A DNA stretch of 64,000 nt from JBBIMS01 sp964531645 (GTDB lineage: Bacteria; Acidobacteriota; Aminicenantia; JBFLYD01; JBBIMS01). The notes beneath the pieces were generated by a model. That model was not told where the DNA came from. It saw nothing but the letters and a program-made list of their open reading frames with translations, and did no database searches. The position numbers were made by a program, and so were the translations under genes. Shown here one piece after another: positions 43,316 through 52,750 of this stretch; the first letter of the stretch is position 1, and each line of letters opens with the position of its first letter. The stretch covers positions 1 to 64,000 of the forward strand of contig CAZHEF010000010.1 in assembly GCA_964531645.1 (NCBI GenBank), read 5' to 3'.

Positions 43316-45169
43316 TTATCGGAAATTTGAATTATCAATCGGGAGATAAATTGTTACCTTAGTCCCCTTACCTTTTTCGCTTTCTATGGCTATATTCCCT
43401 CCATGTTTTTTTATGCAGTTGTAAGAAATTGTCAAACCAAAACCAGTACCAATAGTTCCTTTTGTTGTAAAGAAGGGATCAAAGACCTTAACAGTATTTT
43501 CTTGGTCTATTCCTTTGCCTGTGTCCTTTATCTCAATGCAAACATTTGGTTTCTGAAAGTAAGTTGTTATTTCTATAACACCTTCTTTTTCAATTGCTTC
43601 TATGGAATTATATATAACATTTAATAATGCACTTTCGAGCTCACCTCTATTACCTTTTATAATAGGAATATCTCCTAACCTTGTTTTTATTTGTATTTCC
43701 TTCCCTTCTTCCTTTGCCTTATCTTTCCACTTCGGCCTTGTAAGATCAATAGCATCAAAAATCAAAGAATTAATGTCTACCTTCTGCGTCCCAATTCCAT
43801 ATTCTTTTGCCTGGGCAAACTCTATGAGTTTACCTGTAATTCTAACCCCCTCTTTCACCATATTTTCGATTGTTTCAGCACTTTTTAATATCCTTTCATT
43901 TTTTGTAGTTTCTTTTATTAAACGAGTTCTCCCTGAAATAATTGTAAGTATGTTGTTGAAATTATGGACAAGCCCTTCGGAAAGCTCTGCCATTGCTTTC
44001 CACCTTTCTGTTTCTATGATTAATCGTTCAAATCTCTCCCTCTCTGTTATGTCACGGAATATTACATGAATCAAATACCCTCCTATGAGTTTTGTGCTTA
44101 TCTCAACGGGGACAATCGTTCCATCGCTTTTTTTCAATTCTATTCTGGGGCTATATGTAGAGGTTTTTTCAGAAGTATCTTGAACAAGCTCTTTAAGGGA
44201 GCTCTTTTCTATGTCGAGAGAAAGGATAGATTTACCTTCAAGTTTTTCAGAATATCCTAAAATCCTCTCTGCCATCTCATTGGCGGCTTCAATTTTCATT
44301 GTTGATGTATTAATTATGAGAATTGCCTCTCCCGCCCTTTCAAAGAAATCCCTGTATTTTTCCTCTGATTTTCTTAGTTCCTCTGTCCTCTCTTTAACCT
44401 TTTCTTCAAGGAAATCTTTTGCCTCCCTGAGCTCTCTCTCTCTTCTGGCAAGATTTTCAGCCATTGAATTAATGCTTTGGACGAGCTCCTCAAACTCTTC
44501 CATTTCGATTGAAGGAATTCTCTTTTCGTAATTCCCGCGAGAGATTTCTGTTAAATGATTGGACAAGGTTCCTATGGGTTTAGCAATTAGATTTGCGATC
44601 TGGCTATTTAAAAAGGACATTGCAAGAAATAGCAAAACTCCAAGAATTATAAATGAAAATCTTGCCTTTGCCAATCCTTTATTGATATTCTCTGTGGAAA
44701 AGGTGAGAAGAATTATTCCCCATGGCTTTGAGGAGCCCTCCACTTTTACAGGGACATAAACATCGATAACAGGAATTTTTCCTCTTTCTAAGTATAAAGT
44801 ATAGGGCTTTGAGATTTCGATTTTGAATGATGAAAAATCAGGAAAAGAAATAAGGAATTTTTTTCCGATCAAGTGTTCTTCTTGGCTGGCTACTCTAACA
44901 ACTTTTTCTCTATCAAGGATTATAATGGAAGTTAGCTCTGGATGTTTTATATTTTTTGCAAGCCTTTGAAGTTCTTCCCAGTCATAGTAAAGAAAGAAGA
45001 GAAGTGAGGATTCAACAAAAGTATTGGCTAAGAGCTCAGCACGGTTTATGAGGTTTCTTTTAAACGAACTTCTCATAAATATTTCAGCAGTCAAGAGTAT
45101 AAGAATAACCAGGAGCAAAATAGTGATTGTCATAAACAAAAAGATCTTCTGTCTGTATGAAATTTTCAT
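43316..45169 (-). CDS. Membrane sensor histidine kinase (HAMP, PAS)
   Basis: A 617 aa kinase. Helix 1 lies at about 9-30, an extracytoplasmic sensor domain at about 31-165, helix 2 at about 168-193, then HAMP and a coiled coil. A PAS domain (about 268-380) follows, then the H-box AELSEGLVHNFNNILTII, N-box ALLNVIYNSIEAIEKEG, DTGKGID and GTGFGLTI. All catalytic parts are present. No response regulator lies next to it. It overlaps the preceding solute-binding protein gene by 4 bp, suggesting the two work together in signalling. Confidence 0.9.
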   Translation of the reverse strand: MKISYRQKIFLFMTITILLLVILILLTAEIFMRSSFKRNLINRAELLANTFVESSLLFFLYYDWEELQRLAKNIKHPELTSIIILDREKVVRVASQEEHLIGKKFLISFPDFSSFKIEISKPYTLYLERGKIPVIDVYVPVKVEGSSKPWGIILLTFSTENINKGLAKARFSFIILGVLLFLAMSFLNSQIANLIAKPIGTLSNHLTEISRGNYEKRIPSIEMEEFEELVQSINSMAENLARRERELREAKDFLEEKVKERTEELRKSEEKYRDFFERAGEAILIINTSTMKIEAANEMAERILGYSEKLEGKSILSLDIEKSSLKELVQDTSEKTSTYSPRIELKKSDGTIVPVEISTKLIGGYLIHVIFRDITERERFERLIIETERWKAMAELSEGLVHNFNNILTIISGRTRLIKETTKNERILKSAETIENMVKEGVRITGKLIEFAQAKEYGIGTQKVDINSLIFDAIDLTRPKWKDKAKEEGKEIQIKTRLGDIPIIKGNRGELESALLNVIYNSIEAIEKEGVIEITTYFQKPNVCIEIKDTGKGIDQENTVKVFDPFFTTKGTIGTGFGLTISYNCIKKHGGNIAIESEKGKGTKVTIYLPIDNSNFR

Positions 45170-46701
45170 TTCTTTATCTTTATAACTCTAAAATCAGTAT
45201 CTATTAAGCCATTGTAGGAAACTCTAAGTCCCTCAATATTTTTTCGAACAATCAGAACAACCTTATTTGTAAAAAGAGGAATAATAGGAACGTCTTCATA
45301 GATATGTTTTTCAATTTCTTGATAGATCTTAATTCTCTTACTGTAATTATTTTCCTCGAGGACTTTAAGGATTAATCTGTCTACTTCTGAACTTGAATAA
45401 TTAGAGCAATTGACTGGAGATTTTGAATAAAATAAAGGATACAGGATTCCAAATGCTTCAGGCATATCAGCATGATATGTTTGGATAAACATCTGAAATT
45501 TTTTTGTGTTAAGAATGCTCCAGTATTCTTCTTGAGAAACTTTTTTCGGTCTCAAATCAAGTCCCAATTTAGCAAATTCGTCTCTTATTAAAGAGATAAA
45601 TTTATTGTTGTAAGGTGTCTCGGAATAGTAAGGAAGATGGATAGGATCAATTTTTTTCTCTCTTATGATATCATCAATAATTTTTTTTGCCTCAGAAAAG
45701 TTATACTCTCCATAAGGAAAAGAAACCTCATATCTGTGAAGTTTTCGGGGGACAGCGTATGGAAAATATATACAATGGTTACCCAGCTCCTCTGCAATCC
45801 TTTTTCTGTTTATACCTAAAAAAAGAGCTTTCACAAAATCTTTATTATTGAAAGGATAAATTGAAAGGTTGACAGTAAGAAAAGTTACTGCATGGAGCTC
45901 TTCCTCTATTTCTATTGCATCAGCGTCGGGAGGGAGCTTAAAAAAAATGCTTCCTGGGGAGAAGAATATATCAACCTCCCCTTTTTTAAAGCGAGAAAAC
46001 CTCTCTTCCACAGGAATTCCTAAATAATCAATTAGAATGATTCTTTCTATTGATGGAGCACCAGCAAAGTGATCGGGGTTTTTCGCAAGAGTCACTTTTT
46101 TCCTTTCTATTTTTTCGATGAAAAAGGGGCCTGAACCTATGAGTTTTCCATCCTTATCTTCATAAACTATTTTAAAGGCAGGGTTTGCAAGAATGTAAAG
46201 AAAAAATGGATATTTCTGCGATAAACTTATTTCAATGTCATATTTCGACTTTAAAGAAATTCTCCTTCTTGCTTCTTCCCAGGAACCATTCTCTTTTCCG
46301 ACTAAAATTCTAAAAAATTCTTTTACAATAGGATCTCTTTCGAGAGCTTGGTTATATAACCTTTCCAGGGATTTTAGGAAATCCCCAGCCTCAACATTTT
46401 TTCCATTTTGAAATTTTACATTTTTCTTAAGTTTAAACTCATATATAAGACCGTCAGGAGAAATCTTCCAGAAGTCTGCAATGTCAGGGAGAATTCTTTG
46501 ATAACTATCAAGTTTTAATAGGCCGTTATAGACATTATTCAAAACAAGCCAATCTTCCAAAAAGGAATATCCAGCTGGGTCATAGAATTTACTGGAGCTA
46601 ATTTCAGAGATAGGCCAGAAGATTTTTAATGTGTTTTCTGAAGAGAAAGAGAGGATTGGAAGAAAGATAAAAAAAAGCAAGGTTAAAAGTTTTACTTTCA
46701 T
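45166..46701 (-). CDS. Family 5 extracellular solute-binding protein (orphan)
   Basis: An SBP_bac_5/OppA-like protein of about 511 aa. A signal peptide (MKVKLLTLLFFIFLPILSFS) is followed by LPDIADFWKISPDGLIYEFK and VKFQNGKNVEAGDFLKSLER, the classical family 5 segment. No permease or ATPase genes are adjacent; a histidine kinase gene overlaps by 4 bp instead. It may therefore present a ligand to the kinase rather than feed a transporter. I start at ATG 46701, since an in-frame TTG at 46728 adds nine residues before the signal peptide. Confidence 0.82.
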   Translation of the reverse strand: MKVKLLTLLFFIFLPILSFSSENTLKIFWPISEISSSKFYDPAGYSFLEDWLVLNNVYNGLLKLDSYQRILPDIADFWKISPDGLIYEFKLKKNVKFQNGKNVEAGDFLKSLERLYNQALERDPIVKEFFRILVGKENGSWEEARRRISLKSKYDIEISLSQKYPFFLYILANPAFKIVYEDKDGKLIGSGPFFIEKIERKKVTLAKNPDHFAGAPSIERIILIDYLGIPVEERFSRFKKGEVDIFFSPGSIFFKLPPDADAIEIEEELHAVTFLTVNLSIYPFNNKDFVKALFLGINRKRIAEELGNHCIYFPYAVPRKLHRYEVSFPYGEYNFSEAKKIIDDIIREKKIDPIHLPYYSETPYNNKFISLIRDEFAKLGLDLRPKKVSQEEYWSILNTKKFQMFIQTYHADMPEAFGILYPLFYSKSPVNCSNYSSSEVDRLILKVLEENNYSKRIKIYQEIEKHIYEDVPIIPLFTNKVVLIVRKNIEGLRVSYNGLIDTDFRVIKIKK

Positions 46702-46730
46702 AATTAAATTTATACCAGAATTTTTCAAAA

Positions 46731-46759
46731 ATTAAAAGATAGAGTGAGAAGTCTGACAA
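46731..46759 (-). promoter_or_regulatory. Possible promoter of the solute-binding protein/kinase pair
   Basis: Minus strand TTGTCA (46754-46759), 17 bp, TTTAAT (46731-46736). The predicted start of transcription is about 46724. Confidence 0.4.
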
Positions 46760-46763
46760 ATTA

Positions 46764-46779
46764 TGTGCTATAGATCACA
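46764..46779. promoter_or_regulatory. CRP/FNR-like palindrome
   Basis: TGTGCTATAGATCACA differs by one base from TGTGA-N6-TCACA, the CRP consensus. Its centre is about 48 bp before the predicted start of the minus-strand promoter at 46731-46759, close to an activator position. It is also upstream of the kor operon on the other side. Confidence 0.4.
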
Positions 46780-46889
46780 TTATTTAGCTTCTATCTTCTT
46801 TCTCGACAGTCTTGCCTTAGTTGATTTGTTCGTGTTGAAAATAATATCAAGCGAGTAAATCCTTATAAAAACTGGTAATTTATTACTCT

Positions 46890-46918
46890 TTGATTTTGCT
46901 TTCCGATATTAATATAAT
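46890..46918 (+). promoter_or_regulatory. Promoter of the kor operon
   Basis: TTGATT (46890-46895), 17 bp spacer, TATAAT (46913-46918). A good AAAAGGAG ribosome-binding site follows before ATG 46955. Confidence 0.65.
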
Positions 46919-46954
46919 AGTTTTCTTAATTAGATTTTTTAAAAGGAGTCATTT

Positions 46955-47296
46955 ATGGAAAAGGATGAAATCCTTGAAAATGAGGAGGCAAAGAAAAGGA
47001 GGAAAAATCCTTCAAAAACTCCTCATTCTGTAATCATTGTTCCTGAACTATGTAAGGGGTGTGATATATGTGTTTCGGTTTGTCCCACAGGGGTTCTCCT
47101 TCTCGAAGATGACGAAAGTTCAGTCCATGGTGTAATTGCCAAGGTGGATGCTCAGGAATATTGCACCGGTTGTATGCTCTGTGAATTGAGATGTCCCGAT
47201 TTTGCAATCTATGTTGATCTTGAAAAAAGAGGAGAAGGAGAACTCAGATTTTATAGGGAGGCTAAAATTGAGAAAGAAGGTTATACTGCCAGGTAA
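46955..47296 (+). CDS. korD: 2-oxoacid:ferredoxin oxidoreductase, ferredoxin (delta) subunit
   Basis: A 113 aa protein with two [4Fe-4S] motifs: CKGCDICVSVCP and CTGCMLCELRCP. It moves electrons from the oxidoreductase core to ferredoxin. First of four kor genes. A basic N-terminal stretch (AKKRRKNPSKTP) precedes the clusters. The end overlaps korA by 29 bp. Confidence 0.92.
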   Translation: MEKDEILENEEAKKRRKNPSKTPHSVIIVPELCKGCDICVSVCPTGVLLLEDDESSVHGVIAKVDAQEYCTGCMLCELRCPDFAIYVDLEKRGEGELRFYREAKIEKEGYTAR

Positions 47297-48401
47297 TTAT
47301 ACAGTAGCGGAAGCAGCTGTTGCTGCAGGGTGCAGGTTTTATGCAGGCTATCCAATAACTCCGTCTTCCGAGCTTGCAGCGAGGATATCTGAACTTCTTC
47401 CTGAAGTTGGAGGAGTATTTATTCAAATGGAAGATGAAATTGCCAGTATGGGTGCAGTTATAGGAGCTTCTCTTTGCGGGCTTAAATCAATGACTGCTAC
47501 ATCTGGACCTGGTTTTTCCCTGAAACAGGAACATATTGGAATGGCATGTATTGCTGAGGTTCCATGTGTAATTGTAAATGTAATGAGGGGTGGACCTTCA
47601 ACAGGATTACCAACCAAGCCTTCCCAGGGAGATGTTATGCAGGCAAGATGGGGAACACATGGAGATCACTATTTGATTGTTCTTGCTCCTACTTTTCCCA
47701 ATGAAGTTTTTATTACAACAATAAATGCCTTCAATTTTTCTGAAAAATTCAGAACTTCTGTTATTATCCTTCTTGACGAGGTTCTTGCTCACTCCCATGA
47801 AGTTATAGAGATTCCAGATCCTTCTGAGTACAAAATAATTGACAGGGAGCCTCCTTCCAATGACAAGAAAGATTTGAAAATTTATGAAAGGGAGATGGGG
47901 AAACCCCCTGTCTATCCCAATTTCTTTTCAGGATGGACAATTCATATAGAAAGTCTCGAACATGATGAAAAAGGTTATCCCACAACAGTTCCTTCTAAGG
48001 TGGAGAAACTTCAGCTTTTAAGAAAGAGGAAAATAGAAGATAATCTCGATGAGATAATTCTCTGGAAGGAGCACATGCTTGAAGATGCTGAAGTAATGGT
48101 CTTTGCTTTTGGAACATCAGGTCGTTCGGGACTCTCAGCAGTTAATATGGCAAGAAAGGAAGGGATAAAAGCAGGTCTTTTTCAGCCATTAACCATTTGG
48201 CCCTTCCCTGAGAAAATTTTGAAAGAAAAATTTAAGAAAATAAAAAAAGTAATTGTGGCAGAGATGAACTTTGGACAGATAATTTATGAGATTGAAAGGG
48301 TTGCAGATGATAGTGTAAGGGTTGAGGGTGTTTTAAAAATGGATGGGACCCCTGTCTCTCCTTTTCTAATCCTTTCAAAAATTAAGGAGGTTCTCAAATG
48401 A
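47268..48401 (+). CDS. korA: 2-oxoacid:ferredoxin oxidoreductase alpha subunit
   Basis: A protein of about 377 aa with PGNYTVAEAAVAAGCRFYAG, YPITPSSELAARI and GLKSMTATSGPGFSLKQEHI, typical of 2-oxoglutarate:ferredoxin oxidoreductase alpha chains. An ATG at 47202 lies in frame, but TTG 47268 has GGGAGG 6 nt upstream and begins right before the conserved region, so I prefer it. Substrate assignment (2-oxoglutarate versus other 2-oxoacids) rests on the KorDABC gene order and is not certain. Confidence 0.9.
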   Translation: MRKKVILPGNYTVAEAAVAAGCRFYAGYPITPSSELAARISELLPEVGGVFIQMEDEIASMGAVIGASLCGLKSMTATSGPGFSLKQEHIGMACIAEVPCVIVNVMRGGPSTGLPTKPSQGDVMQARWGTHGDHYLIVLAPTFPNEVFITTINAFNFSEKFRTSVIILLDEVLAHSHEVIEIPDPSEYKIIDREPPSNDKKDLKIYEREMGKPPVYPNFFSGWTIHIESLEHDEKGYPTTVPSKVEKLQLLRKRKIEDNLDEIILWKEHMLEDAEVMVFAFGTSGRSGLSAVNMARKEGIKAGLFQPLTIWPFPEKILKEKFKKIKKVIVAEMNFGQIIYEIERVADDSVRVEGVLKMDGTPVSPFLILSKIKEVLK

Positions 48402-49255
48402 TAGGATACGAGAGATATCTTAGATATGAGACTTTTCCAACATACTGGTGTCCTGGATGTGGAATTGGAATTGCATTTAAAGCTATGGCAATGACATTTG
48501 ATAAATTGGGCTGGGATCCCAATGACATTGCTGTGATTTCTGGAATAGGTTGTACAAGCAGAATTACTACCTATGTCAATGCCAACACCTTGCACACAAC
48601 CCACGGAAGAGCATTAACCTTTGCTACAGGGATAAAGCTTGCAAGACCTGACAAAAAAGTTGTTGTTTTTTCTGGTGATGGCGATACCCTTGCCATAGGA
48701 GGGAATCATTTCCTTCATGCATGCAGAAGAAATCTTGATATAAAGTTGATAATTGTGAATAACTCTGTATATGGGATGACTGGGGGACAGGTATCTCCAA
48801 CCACTCCTGTAGGATTTCTTACAGAGACAACACCCTATGGAAATATAGAACCCGCTCTTGATTCTGTGAAGGTGGCAATAGCTGCAGGGGCTACTTATGT
48901 TGCAAGGGAAGCTGTTACAAGACCCTTCTTTCTACAGAAGGTTATAGAAAAAGCTTTTTCCCATAAAGGTTTTTCAGTGGTGGAAGTGATTTCTAACTGT
49001 CACATAAATTTAGGTAGGAAAAATAAGTTAAGAACACCATTGAGGATGCTTAAGTGGCTGGAGAGTAGAATGGTTCCCCTTTCAAAGGCTCAAACAATGA
49101 AACCTGAAGAGCTTGAAGGTAAAATTATTGTTGGTGAGTTTGTTGAAATTGAAAGACCGGAGTATACAGAACTTTATTTCAATGAGATAGTGAAAAAGGC
49201 CATGGAAATGAAAAGAGAAAAGGAAGAGCTTGAGGAGGAGTCAAGAGGAGACTGA
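48398..49255 (+). CDS. korB: 2-oxoacid:ferredoxin oxidoreductase beta subunit
   Basis: A 285 aa ThDP-binding subunit: CPGCGIGIAFKAMAM, ISGIGCTSRITTY, then the cofactor motif FSGDGDTLAIGGNHFLHACR ending near NNSVYGMTGGQVSPTTP. The Cys pairs near the N-terminus and GIGC fit the family's Fe-S ligands. It overlaps korA by 4 bp and is 11 bp before korC. Confidence 0.93.
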   Translation: MIGYERYLRYETFPTYWCPGCGIGIAFKAMAMTFDKLGWDPNDIAVISGIGCTSRITTYVNANTLHTTHGRALTFATGIKLARPDKKVVVFSGDGDTLAIGGNHFLHACRRNLDIKLIIVNNSVYGMTGGQVSPTTPVGFLTETTPYGNIEPALDSVKVAIAAGATYVAREAVTRPFFLQKVIEKAFSHKGFSVVEVISNCHINLGRKNKLRTPLRMLKWLESRMVPLSKAQTMKPEELEGKIIVGEFVEIERPEYTELYFNEIVKKAMEMKREKEELEEESRGD

Positions 49256-49266
49256 AGGAGGAAATT

Positions 49267-49812
49267 ATGAAAGACCATTTTGAAATTAGATATAGCGCAA
49301 TTGGAGGTCAGGGAATAATTACAGCAGGAGCAATTCTTGCCGAAGCTATTGTCCATTATGAAAATAAATATGCTACCCAGAGCCCAACTTATACTTCTCA
49401 GGTGAGGGGTGGACCTACAAAGGTTGATGTGATAATTGATAAGAATGAGATTATTTATCCATATGCTACAGCCATTGATTTTTATCTCAGCACAGGAAAC
49501 AGCCCCTTTCATCTGTATTTAAAAGATATAAAGGAAGATGCAATTGTGGTGGTAGATTCTAATCTTGTTGAGGAATTTGACCCAAAGAAATGGAAGGTTT
49601 ACAAGGTTCCAATAATTGAAGCCACTAAAAGCCAGATTGGAAACATTGTTGTTACATCCGTAGTTGCCCTTGCAATTACTGTTAAACTAACTGGAATAAT
49701 CTCTGAGGATTCTCTGAAAAAAGCAGTTTTAAGAATGGCTCCAAAAGGAACAGAGTCAATGAATCTTGATGCAATAAGGCTTGGATACGAGCTTATTGAG
49801 GGGAAAAAATAA
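49267..49812 (+). CDS. korC: 2-oxoacid:ferredoxin oxidoreductase gamma subunit
   Basis: A 181 aa protein: IRYSAIGGQGIITAGAILAE at the start and ATQSPTYTSQVRGGPTKVDV next, both conserved in the gamma chains. AGGAGG precedes the ATG. With the delta, alpha and beta genes it completes a four-subunit enzyme, probably serving a reductive or incomplete TCA cycle in an anaerobe. Confidence 0.92.
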   Translation: MKDHFEIRYSAIGGQGIITAGAILAEAIVHYENKYATQSPTYTSQVRGGPTKVDVIIDKNEIIYPYATAIDFYLSTGNSPFHLYLKDIKEDAIVVVDSNLVEEFDPKKWKVYKVPIIEATKSQIGNIVVTSVVALAITVKLTGIISEDSLKKAVLRMAPKGTESMNLDAIRLGYELIEGKK

Positions 49813-49814
49813 AA

Positions 49815-50020
49815 GAGCGAGAAAAGTGAGAAGGAAAATTTAAAATTGAAGATTGTGAATTTTAAAATACAAAATAAAAGAACTTTAATCAATTTATTAA
49901 GCCGCAAGGAGTGCAAGACAAGTTATAAATTTGTTAATTATATTAGGTAAAAGAAAGGTTCAGGAGTAAAGAATATTGCTCAAAGCTCCTGGCTATCAGC
50001 TGTGAGCTATGAGCCTGAAT
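49815..50020. repeat. Mixed dispersed repeats between korC and dprA
   Basis: GAGCGAGAAAAGTGAGAAGG, an AT-rich part (TTTAAAATTGAAGATTGTG), GTGCAAGACAAG, and an AGC-rich part (CTGGCTATCAGCTGTGAGC). All three repeat word types of the window occur here. No gene seen. Confidence 0.6.
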
Positions 50021-50027
50021 TTTAAAG

Positions 50028-51110
50028 ATGGATTTAGTTTTACTCACAGGGCTTCAAAAGCAGTTTTACGCTAATTTAACTGTTTTAAAAAAAATCCATG
50101 GATTGAAGCCTGATGAGATTTTATCCTTTCATTCAAAGGATTTTCTAAATTTAGGATTAAATGAGAAGGAGGCAGATTTAATAGTTTCAAAGGAAGTTTT
50201 TAAAAAAGGGGAGGAGGAGTTAAAAAGAGCAGAAAAAGCAAATGTTTCGATAGTTCCAAATCACTCAAAAGATTTTCCCCTTCTTCTAAAAGAAATTCAA
50301 TATTGCCCTTTTGTAATTTATCTAAAGGGGAAAAAAGATGTTCTTTCAAAGCCTGCAGTTTCAATAGTGGGGACAAGGAATTGTTCATCTTATGGAAGAG
50401 TAGTGACAGAGAATCTATCTTCAGAGCTGTCTAAAAGAGGATTGGTAATTGTTAGCGGTCTTGCAAGAGGAATTGATACAATTGCTCATTCCTCCGCTAT
50501 TGAGAAAGGAGAAACCATTGCAGTCCTTGGCTCAGGAGTTGATAGGATTTATCCACCCGAAAATAGAAAGCTTGCCTCAAAAATTGAAGAAAGAGGAGCA
50601 TTAATTTCAGAATTTCCTCTTGGAACAAAATCGCTCCCCTTTCACTTCCCTATGAGAAATAGAATAATAAGTGGGCTTTCTTATATTACAGTTGTTGTGG
50701 AAGCCTCGGAGAAGAGCGGTGCTCTCATAACGGCAAAGTGGGCTCTGGAACAAGGAAAGGATATTCTTTCTGTTCCAGGCCCCGTAACCTCTAAGGAGAG
50801 TAAAGGAAGTAACCTCCTGATTAAACAGGGCGCAAAGCCAGTTCTCTCATGGGAAGATGTGTGGGAGGAAATTCCCCCTTACATCAAAAGTGGGCTTTCG
50901 GAGGAGATGGAAGAATCCAAACCCAATCTTACTTCAGAAGAGGAGAGAATCCTTTCTCTAATACCCTTAGATTATGAAATAACCATTGATGAACTTTCCC
51001 TTTCTTCAGGATTCCCAGTTTATGAAATTTTTCCAATTCTATTTCAACTTGAATTGAAAGGACTGATAATTGAAAACCCTGGCAAGTCTTATCAAAGAAG
51101 GATAAGGTGA
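50028..51110 (+). CDS. dprA: DNA processing protein DprA
   Basis: A 360 aa single-strand DNA-binding RecA loader of natural transformation. It has an N-terminal HhH-like region (about 1-75), then the Rossmann core SIVGTRNCSSYGRVVTENL, VSGLARGIDTIAHSSAI, GVDRIYPPENRKLA, FPMRNRIISGLS and GALITAKWALEQGKDILSV. A C-terminal winged-helix domain (about 300-360) is present. No competence genes are adjacent. It overlaps the ECF ATPase by 4 bp. Confidence 0.92.
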   Translation: MDLVLLTGLQKQFYANLTVLKKIHGLKPDEILSFHSKDFLNLGLNEKEADLIVSKEVFKKGEEELKRAEKANVSIVPNHSKDFPLLLKEIQYCPFVIYLKGKKDVLSKPAVSIVGTRNCSSYGRVVTENLSSELSKRGLVIVSGLARGIDTIAHSSAIEKGETIAVLGSGVDRIYPPENRKLASKIEERGALISEFPLGTKSLPFHFPMRNRIISGLSYITVVVEASEKSGALITAKWALEQGKDILSVPGPVTSKESKGSNLLIKQGAKPVLSWEDVWEEIPPYIKSGLSEEMEESKPNLTSEEERILSLIPLDYEITIDELSLSSGFPVYEIFPILFQLELKGLIIENPGKSYQRRIR

Positions 51111-52750
51111 AACCGTATAAGGCTTCTTCCTTTTCTTTCAAATACAAAAGAGGAGAGGGGAAAGCCCTTGATAGTATTAATCTTCAAATTGAGGAAGGAG
51201 AATTTTTGGGAATAATCGGAAAAACAGGGGTAGGAAAAACAAGCCTTACTCTAACCATGAATGGAATAATACCCCATTTTTTAAAGGGATATCTGGAAGG
51301 GTCAGTTTATATATTTGGAAAAGATTTAAAAACCAACAAAATCAATGATTTTTTCAAAGATGTGGGAATTGTTTTTCAGGATTTTGAAACCCAGATTTTT
51401 TCTTCCTCCGTAGAAAGAGAAATATTGTTCGGGCTTGAAAATCTCGGTATAAAAAGGAAAGAAATGGAGGAAAGACTTGGATTTTTCTCCAGAAAAATGG
51501 GGATTTGTCACCTATTGAAAAGGAATCCTTTACTTTTGTCGGGAGGTGAAAAGCAGAGGGTGGTTGTTACAGCAATTCTTGCAATGCAACCTTCCCTTCT
51601 TGTTTTTGATGAGCCCACAACGGATATGGACCCAGAGAGTAGAGAAGAGCTTTACTCTCTTTATAAAGAATTAAAGGGAAAGAAGACAATAGTGGTTGTT
51701 GACCACGAAATTGAAAGATTACTGGATACCGACAGAATTATTTTCCTTGATGGAGGAAAGATTGTTGAATCAGGAAAGCCTGAAGAAATTTTTTCTAATC
51801 CACAATTGTTTGAAAAATATTCAATGAAGCCTCCTGATATACCAGTTTTGTTCAGGAAGTTAGGAAGTGATGAGATCCCTGTTTCTGTTGAAAGGGCAAA
51901 GGAAATTTTTGATAAAAAAGGATACAGAATTCTTCCATGGGAAGAAAGGGAAAGACCTTCTAAAAAAATAATTGAAGTTTCCAACCTCTCTTTTTCTTAT
52001 GGCTCTAATTCTGTTCTTGAGGATATAAATATTGAAATCATGGAAGGCGAACTTGTGAGCATAATTGGACCAAATGGGAGTGGAAAATCAACCCTTCTGA
52101 AATTAATCTCAGGAATTCTTCCTTTGAAGGAAGGGAAAATTTTTATAAAGGGAAAAAAGATAAGAGAGTTAAAGGAGCAAATAGATCAAATGGTTGGATT
52201 TGGGTTTCAGAATCCCGATTACCAAATTTTTAAAGAGAGTGTCTTAGAAGAAGTTGGATTTTCCCTGGAGCTTTCGGGGATAAATGGCAATGAAAAAGAA
52301 AGAAGAAGCGAGGAGATTCTTTACCTTCTGGGTTTGCTGGATAAAAAAGATAAAGACCCCTTTACCCTCTCAAAGGGAGAGAGGCAGAAGCTTGTTGTGG
52401 CTTCAATTCTTGCAACAGAGAAGGAGATAATAATCCTTGATGAGCCTACCACTGGACTTGACCCCTTTGAAGTGGAGAAAGTAGTTGAGATAATTAAAAC
52501 TTTAAAGAAGAAAGGAGTTACAGTTATCTTTGTGACCCATTCCCTTGAACTTGCCTTTGCTTTTTCTGATTGGATAATAGTTCTTAAAAATGGAAAAATC
52601 TTCATGCAGGGGAGATCGAGAGAAATCCTTGCCAAAAGAGAAGAGTTTGAATCCGTCTTTCCCCGAATTCCATCCTTTTTAAGATTCTCCCAGATAACAA
52701 GCGGGTACTTCCTTTCCCTTGAGGAAGCTTTAAAGAGGATAAATAAATGA
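51107..52750 (+). CDS. ecfA: ECF transporter ATPase, two EcfA domains fused
   Basis: A 547 aa protein with two ABC domains. Domain 1 has GKTGVGKTSLTLTMNG, LSGGEKQRVVV and FDEPTTDMDP. Domain 2 has GPNGSGKSTLLKLI, a variant signature LSKGERQKLVVAS and LDEPTTGLDP. Such fused EcfA1-EcfA2 proteins drive energy-coupling-factor vitamin or metal uptake with EcfT. It starts at GTG 51107, overlapping dprA by 4 bp, and overlaps ecfT by 4 bp. No S-component gene is next to it, so substrate is unknown. Confidence 0.9.
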   Translation: MKPYKASSFSFKYKRGEGKALDSINLQIEEGEFLGIIGKTGVGKTSLTLTMNGIIPHFLKGYLEGSVYIFGKDLKTNKINDFFKDVGIVFQDFETQIFSSSVEREILFGLENLGIKRKEMEERLGFFSRKMGICHLLKRNPLLLSGGEKQRVVVTAILAMQPSLLVFDEPTTDMDPESREELYSLYKELKGKKTIVVVDHEIERLLDTDRIIFLDGGKIVESGKPEEIFSNPQLFEKYSMKPPDIPVLFRKLGSDEIPVSVERAKEIFDKKGYRILPWEERERPSKKIIEVSNLSFSYGSNSVLEDINIEIMEGELVSIIGPNGSGKSTLLKLISGILPLKEGKIFIKGKKIRELKEQIDQMVGFGFQNPDYQIFKESVLEEVGFSLELSGINGNEKERRSEEILYLLGLLDKKDKDPFTLSKGERQKLVVASILATEKEIIILDEPTTGLDPFEVEKVVEIIKTLKKKGVTVIFVTHSLELAFAFSDWIIVLKNGKIFMQGRSREILAKREEFESVFPRIPSFLRFSQITSGYFLSLEEALKRINK

